Shown: positions 6,081-9,504 of the stretch, one piece after another
How positions within the stretch are numbered: the first letter of the stretch is position 1
Layout: each line of letters starts with the position of its first letter
Origin: Actinomycetes bacterium
GTDB lineage: Bacteria; Actinomycetota; Actinomycetes; S36-B12; GCA-2699445
DNA length: 9,504 nucleotides
Assembly: GCA_022600255.1 (NCBI GenBank)
Contig: JAHZKU010000138.1
Location: 1 to 9,504, forward strand
Reading direction: 5' to 3'
Made by a program: the position numbers and the translations under genes
The notes under the pieces: model-generated
What the model was told of the DNA's origin: nothing
The model's input: only the letters and a program-made list of their open reading frames with translations
The model's database searches: none

Positions 6081-7703
6081 CTATGTCTTGACCATAGTGG
6101 CTGCAGAGGCAATGGCGTTGAGAACCGCCGCAGCCTTGTTGCGGCTTTCCTCTTCCTCCAACTCTGCCACCGAATCTGCAACAAGCCCCGCGCCCGCCTG
6201 CACGTGGGCCGTGCCGTCGGCAATCACTGCGGTGCGGATGGCAATGGCTGTGTCTAGATCGCCGGAGAAATCCAGGTAGCCGACCGCTCCCGCATACAAC
6301 CCACGTCGGGCGGGCTCGAGTTCTTCGATGATCTCCATCGCCCTAGGTTTGGGAGCCCCAGAGAGCGTGCCAGCCGGGAAGGTGGCGGCTAGGGCATCGT
6401 AGGCCGTTTTGCCGTCAGCCAGGCTTCCGACCACGGTGGAGACCAAGTGCATCACGTGGCTGTAGCGCTCGACCTGCATGAACTCCACCACATCGACCGT
6501 ACCGGGCTGGCACACCCGACCGAGATCGTTGCGACCCAAGTCCACAAGCATGAGATGTTCTGATCGCTCTTTGCTGTCCGCTAGGAGATCCTCAGCGAGT
6601 TGCTGATCCTGTTCCGGGTCGGCCGAACGTGGCCGAGTGCCGGCGATCGGGTGCAGCATACAGCGCCGATCCTGCACCGTGACCAAGGCTTCCGGGGATG
6701 AGCCCACGACGTCAAAAGCCACATGCGAGGACAGGGCTGATCCGTCAGGGTGTGGTTCTGGCAGCCGGATCAGATACATGTAGGGACTGGGATTAGTCGC
6801 GCGCAGCACCCGGTAGACATCCAAGGCCGTAGCTGGACAGGGTGCTTCGAAGCGCTGGGACAAGACAATCTGGAACGCATCACCGGCCCGGATGTACTCC
6901 CGCGATGTCTCGACATCGGCAAGGTACTTCTCTCTGCCAGATCGGGACGCGGCCGGCGGGGCCGCCACGACATCAAAGGTTGTTGCCCCATGACGGACAC
7001 CTTGCGCCAGATCAGCGCTCATCGCGGCGATTCGCTCACAAGCATCCGCATAGTTGCGGTTCAACTGCGCGTCTGAAGCATCCGGATCGTTAAAGGTGTT
7101 GGCGATCAGCAGCACCGTGCCGTCGGTATGGTCCAACACCGCGAGGTCACTGGCCAACAGCATGGCGATTTCAGGGAAGTTCAACTCGTCAGGGTTGGTG
7201 TCGGGGAGTCGCTCCCACCGGCGAACGGCATCGTAGCCGATCGCGCCCACCATGCCCGACGTGAACGGCGGCAGGCCGGGCACCCGCTCGGAGTCTAAGG
7301 CGGCCACGATATCCCGTAGCTGGCCGAGCGGATCGGTTCCGGTGGGTTCAGCCACCGGCAGCGAGCCGACCCAACGGGCCTCGCCGGCCACCTCGGTCAA
7401 CATGGCACGGCACCGGACGCCTACAAAGGAGTAGCGGGACCACGAGCGACCGTTTTCCGCCGATTCCAGCAAGAAGGTTCCGGCCCGTTCATCAGCAAGG
7501 GTTTGGTACAGCCCCACGGGCGTGAATCCATCAGCCAGCAACCGTCTGGTCACAGGAAGCACACGTCGGCTGCGCGACATATCAGCAAACTCGCTGGCAG
7601 CTGGGGCGATATGGCCATCGGCTAGCGGGATGAGTCTGTCACTGTCGTGGTCGTGGGAAGCCGCCGAACTGGCGTGCAGCGGTTGGTCTGCAGCGGGCGT
7701 CAT
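6081..7703 (-). CDS. trpE: Anthranilate synthase component I
   Basis: TrpE is the chorismate-binding large subunit of anthranilate synthase and carries out the first committed step to tryptophan. It uses ammonia delivered by a separate glutaminase subunit (TrpG), which is not encoded in this window. The 540-residue protein has the N-terminal anthranilate synthase I domain with the LLES element (78-81), part of the known tryptophan feedback site. The chorismate-binding domain has the blocks HPIAGTRPR (351-359), LVDLGRNDLGR (386-396), FPAGTLSGAPKPRAMEII (442-459) and GYLDFSGDLDTAIAIRT (475-491), closing with ESRNKAAAVL. Retention of LLES suggests the enzyme is still feedback inhibited. The start ATG at 7703 forms ATGA with the hisI stop, so it is preferred over the in-frame ATG at 7748, which lies 46 nt inside hisI. 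Expression is probably coupled to hisI. Confidence 0.97.
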   Translation of the reverse strand: MTPAADQPLHASSAASHDHDSDRLIPLADGHIAPAASEFADMSRSRRVLPVTRRLLADGFTPVGLYQTLADERAGTFLLESAENGRSWSRYSFVGVRCRAMLTEVAGEARWVGSLPVAEPTGTDPLGQLRDIVAALDSERVPGLPPFTSGMVGAIGYDAVRRWERLPDTNPDELNFPEIAMLLASDLAVLDHTDGTVLLIANTFNDPDASDAQLNRNYADACERIAAMSADLAQGVRHGATTFDVVAAPPAASRSGREKYLADVETSREYIRAGDAFQIVLSQRFEAPCPATALDVYRVLRATNPSPYMYLIRLPEPHPDGSALSSHVAFDVVGSSPEALVTVQDRRCMLHPIAGTRPRSADPEQDQQLAEDLLADSKERSEHLMLVDLGRNDLGRVCQPGTVDVVEFMQVERYSHVMHLVSTVVGSLADGKTAYDALAATFPAGTLSGAPKPRAMEIIEELEPARRGLYAGAVGYLDFSGDLDTAIAIRTAVIADGTAHVQAGAGLVADSVAELEEEESRNKAAAVLNAIASAATMVKT

Positions 7704-8068
7704 GCGCAGGTCACCGCCTGTTCGAAGACCTCGCGGCCGGTAAAACATGACTGGGTTCCGGTGTGGCAGGCCGGCCCGGTTTGCTCGACAGTCAGCAAGA
7801 TGGTGTCGCCGTCACAGTCCAAGGAAACACTGCACACGGCCTGCGTGTGTCCGGAAGTTTCACCCTTGACCCACAGCTCGTGTCGGCTGCGTGAAAAGTA
7901 AGTTGCGCGGCCTGTTTCCAGGGTGCGTAGCAGTGCCTGTGGGTTCATCCACGCGAGCATCAAGACCTGGCCATTGGTGGCGTCCTGCGCAATTGCCGGC
8001 ACCAGGCCAGCTTCGTTGAACTGCACTTGGCTCAGAATTTCCGGGCCGGTCTTGGTGTTGCTTGCCAT
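7700..8068 (-). CDS. hisI: Phosphoribosyl-AMP cyclohydrolase
   Basis: HisI opens the purine ring of phosphoribosyl-AMP, the third step of histidine synthesis. The 122-residue protein is the short, monofunctional form, with no fused PR-ATP pyrophosphatase (HisE) domain. Seen: VLMLAWMN (35-42), ATYFSRSRHELWVKGETSGHTQ across 55-76, the metal-binding acidic motif LDCDGD (83-88) and the zinc-ligand cysteines in GPACHTGTQSCF (C101, C108). All are expected of an active enzyme. The start is set at the ATG at 8068 because family members begin shortly before the VQFNEAGLVPAI segment. Its ribosome site is poor (GGAG only 2 nt away), and an in-frame ATG at 8110 would add 14 residues, so the start is not certain. 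The stop overlaps the trpE start by 4 nt, joining the histidine and tryptophan genes in one transcript. Confidence 0.95.
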   Translation of the reverse strand: MASNTKTGPEILSQVQFNEAGLVPAIAQDATNGQVLMLAWMNPQALLRTLETGRATYFSRSRHELWVKGETSGHTQAVCSVSLDCDGDTILLTVEQTGPACHTGTQSCFTGREVFEQAVTCA

Positions 8069-8157
8069 GACTCCATGATGCCTGCAATCAGCCGGGATTG
8101 AGACCAACATTCAGGGGAGTCGTCACGCACCTCTGTTTAATGTCCTAACATGGCGGC
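8069..8157. promoter_or_regulatory. Divergent promoter region between hisI and the TIGR03085 gene
   Basis: This 89-nt gap must hold the start signals for two genes transcribed away from each other. The plus-strand side has a clear TAACAT (see the separate -10 entry). On the hisI side I find no convincing -10/-35 pair and no Trp- or His-rich leader peptide, and the gap is too short for a classical attenuator. A short imperfect inverted repeat (TGTT...AACA, 8134-8150) straddles the plus-strand -10 and could be an operator or chance. Confidence 0.5.
8146..8151 (+). promoter_or_regulatory. Probable -10 box of a leaderless transcript
   Basis: TAACAT matches the actinobacterial TANNNT -10 motif. 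Its last T lies 7 nt before the first base of the GTG start codon at 8158, the spacing expected if transcription begins at the start codon itself. No Shine-Dalgarno precedes that GTG, which fits leaderless translation. No good -35 hexamer is visible. Confidence 0.55.
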
Positions 8158-8844
8158 GTGTCAGCAATCGATCTTGCCCGTGCCGAACGCGCCGCTCTGT
8201 GTGACCTCCTAGATGAGGTGGGGCCCGATGCGCCGACCCTTTGCGAGGGGTGGACCACGCGAGACTTGGCCGCTCACCTGGTTGTCAGGGAGGGCCGGGT
8301 GGATGCAGCTTTGGGCGTTCTCGGGGGACCGTTAGCGGCTTGGACAGAGAAGGTCCAAAACGACGCCGCCTCGCAACCCTTCGACAAGTTGGTCAACCTG
8401 GTGCGATCGGGGCCGCCGATCTGGTCGCATTTCCGGGTGCCTTTCGTAGACGGACAAATGAATACGATCGAGTTCTACGTGCACCATGAGGATGTACGGC
8501 GCCGCCAGAGCGACTGGTCAGCGCGCGACTTGAACCAAGCCCTCTCCAATTTCCTCTGGGATCGCATCAAACTCAGTGGCCGGTTGTACTTCAACAATGT
8601 GAAGGGTGGAGTCACCCTAATACGCACTGATGGCCCCGACGGTGAGCCAGAGGAACACCGGGCCAAGAGCGGCGAGCCAATGATCACCATCACTGGCCCT
8701 GCCGGAGAGATCGTGCTGCTGGCCTACGGCCGCCAAGAGTCTGAGGCACTGGTAGAGGGCGATCCCCAAGCCGTGGCGGCTTTCCAGGAAACCCGCCTGC
8801 GTGTAGAGGATGAAGAGATGCTGCTAGAGGGTGAAGACGACTAG
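8158..8844 (+). CDS. TIGR03085-family protein, mycothiol-dependent/DinB-like metal-binding fold
   Basis: A 228-residue cytoplasmic protein whose N-terminus (ARAERAALCDLLDEVGPDAPTLCEGW...DLAAHLVVREGR) is the pattern of actinobacterial TIGR03085 proteins, related to the mycothiol-dependent maleylpyruvate isomerase/DinB fold. Candidate metal ligands are H40 in DLAAHL and H109/H110 in EFYVHHEDVRR, the HxxxE/HHED arrangement typical of the fold. The C-terminal half (about 135-228) is a smaller acidic domain ending EEMLLEGEDD. Function is unknown to me; a thiol- or metal-dependent transferase/isomerase is the family-based guess. The GTG start has no ribosome site but a well-placed -10, so it is probably leaderless. 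It is the only plus-strand gene here. It is divergent from hisI and convergent with hisF, with which it shares overlapping stop codons. This placement near hisI/hisF recurs in actinobacteria (from memory). Confidence 0.9.
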   Translation: MSAIDLARAERAALCDLLDEVGPDAPTLCEGWTTRDLAAHLVVREGRVDAALGVLGGPLAAWTEKVQNDAASQPFDKLVNLVRSGPPIWSHFRVPFVDGQMNTIEFYVHHEDVRRRQSDWSARDLNQALSNFLWDRIKLSGRLYFNNVKGGVTLIRTDGPDGEPEEHRAKSGEPMITITGPAGEIVLLAYGRQESEALVEGDPQAVAAFQETRLRVEDEEMLLEGEDD

Positions 8845-9504
8845 GCAACTTGATGCCGGACCGGGAAGCCGTCCCGCTCCAACGCCCCCTTGACCTGCGG
8901 AATCGTCAAGACACCAAAATGAAACACGCTGGCTGCTAGTAAGGCGTCGGCGCCAGCGCGTGCAGCCGGCGCGAAATCGGCCAGTCTTCCCGCGCCACCG
9001 CTGGCAATTATCGGGACATCACAGACCGCTCGCGCCAGGGCCGTTAACTCTAGGTCGTAGCCCTGTTTCGTGCCATCGGCGTCCATCGAGTTGAGCAGGA
9101 TCTCCCCCGCACCCAACTCCACTGCCTGCACGATCCATTCCAGGGCGTCCTGTCCGGCGCTGCGTCGACCGCCGTGCGTGGTCACCTCGAAGCCGCTAGG
9201 TTGCTCCGGACTCCGCCGGGTATCCACGCTCAGCACCACACACTGCGCTCCGAAACGCTCGGCTGCTTCTCGCAGCAGTTCGGGTCGGGCCAAGGCGGCC
9301 GTGTTGACACCAACCTTGTCTGCACCCGCACGAAGGAGGCGATCAAAGTCCGCCACCGTACGCACCCCACCCCCGACCGTGAGTGGGATGAACACCTCGG
9401 CCGCGGTGCGCCGCACCACCTCATACATTGTCTCCCGGCCGCCACTGCTCGCGGTGATGTCCAGAAACACCAGTTCGTCCGCACCTTGATGGCCGTAAAG
9501 CGCA
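8841..9504 (-). CDS. hisF: Imidazole glycerol phosphate synthase, cyclase subunit (5' end beyond window)
   Basis: HisF is the TIM-barrel cyclase of IGP synthase. It uses ammonia from HisH to convert PRFAR to imidazole glycerol phosphate and AICAR. About 221 codons are visible. The frame enters from the right edge as ALYGHQGADELVFLDITASS, so the start codon and the first part of the barrel with the first catalytic Asp (Asp11 of the Thermotoga enzyme) are outside. The GTG near 9470 encodes an internal Val and is not the start. Seen: PLTVGGGVRTV (phosphate loop), GADKVGVNTAAL, VVLSVDTRR whose Asp matches the second catalytic Asp (Asp130), LNSMDADGTKQGYD, IIASGGAG and ALLAASVFHFG. All conserved blocks are intact. 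The gene ends with TAG at 8843-8841, overlapping the stop of the convergent TIGR03085 gene. HisH and HisA presumably lie further right. Confidence 0.96.
   Translation of the reverse strand, partial: ALYGHQGADELVFLDITASSGGRETMYEVVRRTAAEVFIPLTVGGGVRTVADFDRLLRAGADKVGVNTAALARPELLREAAERFGAQCVVLSVDTRRSPEQPSGFEVTTHGGRRSAGQDALEWIVQAVELGAGEILLNSMDADGTKQGYDLELTALARAVCDVPIIASGGAGRLADFAPAARAGADALLAASVFHFGVLTIPQVKGALERDGFPVRHQVA

Noticed and set aside
5993..6223. Upstream extension of the HGxxPAAW protein into trpE
   Set aside because: It adds 77 Arg-rich residues read out of frame from trpE; the ATG at 5992 has a good ribosome site and matches the family start.
7704..7748. trpE start at ATG 7748
   Set aside because: The ATGA overlap at 7703 is the more usual junction, and the extra 15 residues lie wholly within hisI; not fully excluded.
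8069..8157. Tryptophan or histidine attenuator (leader peptide) before hisI
   Set aside because: The gap is only 89 nt, with no short frame rich in Trp or His codons and no terminator/antiterminator pair.
8150..8212. 20-codon ATG frame overlapping the start of the TIGR03085 gene
   Set aside because: The ATG overlaps the -10 box and would lie before the predicted transcript start; no ribosome site.
1..9504. Mobile elements, CRISPR arrays, tRNA or rRNA genes
   Set aside because: No transposase, terminal repeats, regularly spaced repeats or RNA-gene signatures were seen on either strand by eye.

Overview
The window looks like chromosomal DNA from a member of the Actinomycetota with moderately high G+C (an estimate by eye, not counted). 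The main evidence is gene order and family content: hisF, a TIGR03085-type protein, hisI, trpE, a small HGxxPAAW membrane protein, then trpC-trpB-trpA followed by a membrane-anchored DsbA-like protein. This is the his/trp neighbourhood I know from Streptomyces and relatives. No mobile element, phage gene, CRISPR array, tRNA or rRNA was seen. The region reads as a conserved housekeeping locus with one unusual insertion.

Layout from right to left, which is the direction of transcription for all but one gene. hisF (minus strand) runs off the right edge. A plus-strand TIGR03085-family gene converges on it, and the two share a CTAG as overlapping stop codons. The divergent partner of that gene is hisI (minus), which overlaps trpE by ATGA. 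After trpE come an 88-nt gap with a hairpin, an 81-residue two-helix membrane protein of the HGxxPAAW type, an OmpR-family response regulator and a membrane sensor histidine kinase. A 67-nt gap then leads to a tight trpC-trpB-trpA cluster in which all three genes start with GTG. A 189-nt gap separates trpA from a DsbA-like thioredoxin-fold gene cut by the left edge.

Functionally, TrpE starts tryptophan synthesis from chorismate, TrpC makes indole-3-glycerol phosphate, and TrpA/TrpB complete tryptophan. HisI and HisF belong to histidine synthesis. trpD and the glutaminase subunit trpG are not in this window, as expected for actinobacteria that keep them elsewhere. The Streptomyces trpM gene between trpC and trpB is also missing.

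The most interesting point is that a complete two-component system (response regulator plus kinase, overlapping by 14 nt) sits inside the tryptophan gene cluster. It lies roughly where many actinobacteria carry the TIGR02234 'Trp operon-associated' membrane protein. Its signal and targets cannot be read from sequence. Linkage to tryptophan control is a hypothesis; it may simply share the locus. Smaller points are a probable leaderless transcript for the TIGR03085 gene and heavy use of TAG stops (7 of the 10 genes whose ends are visible).
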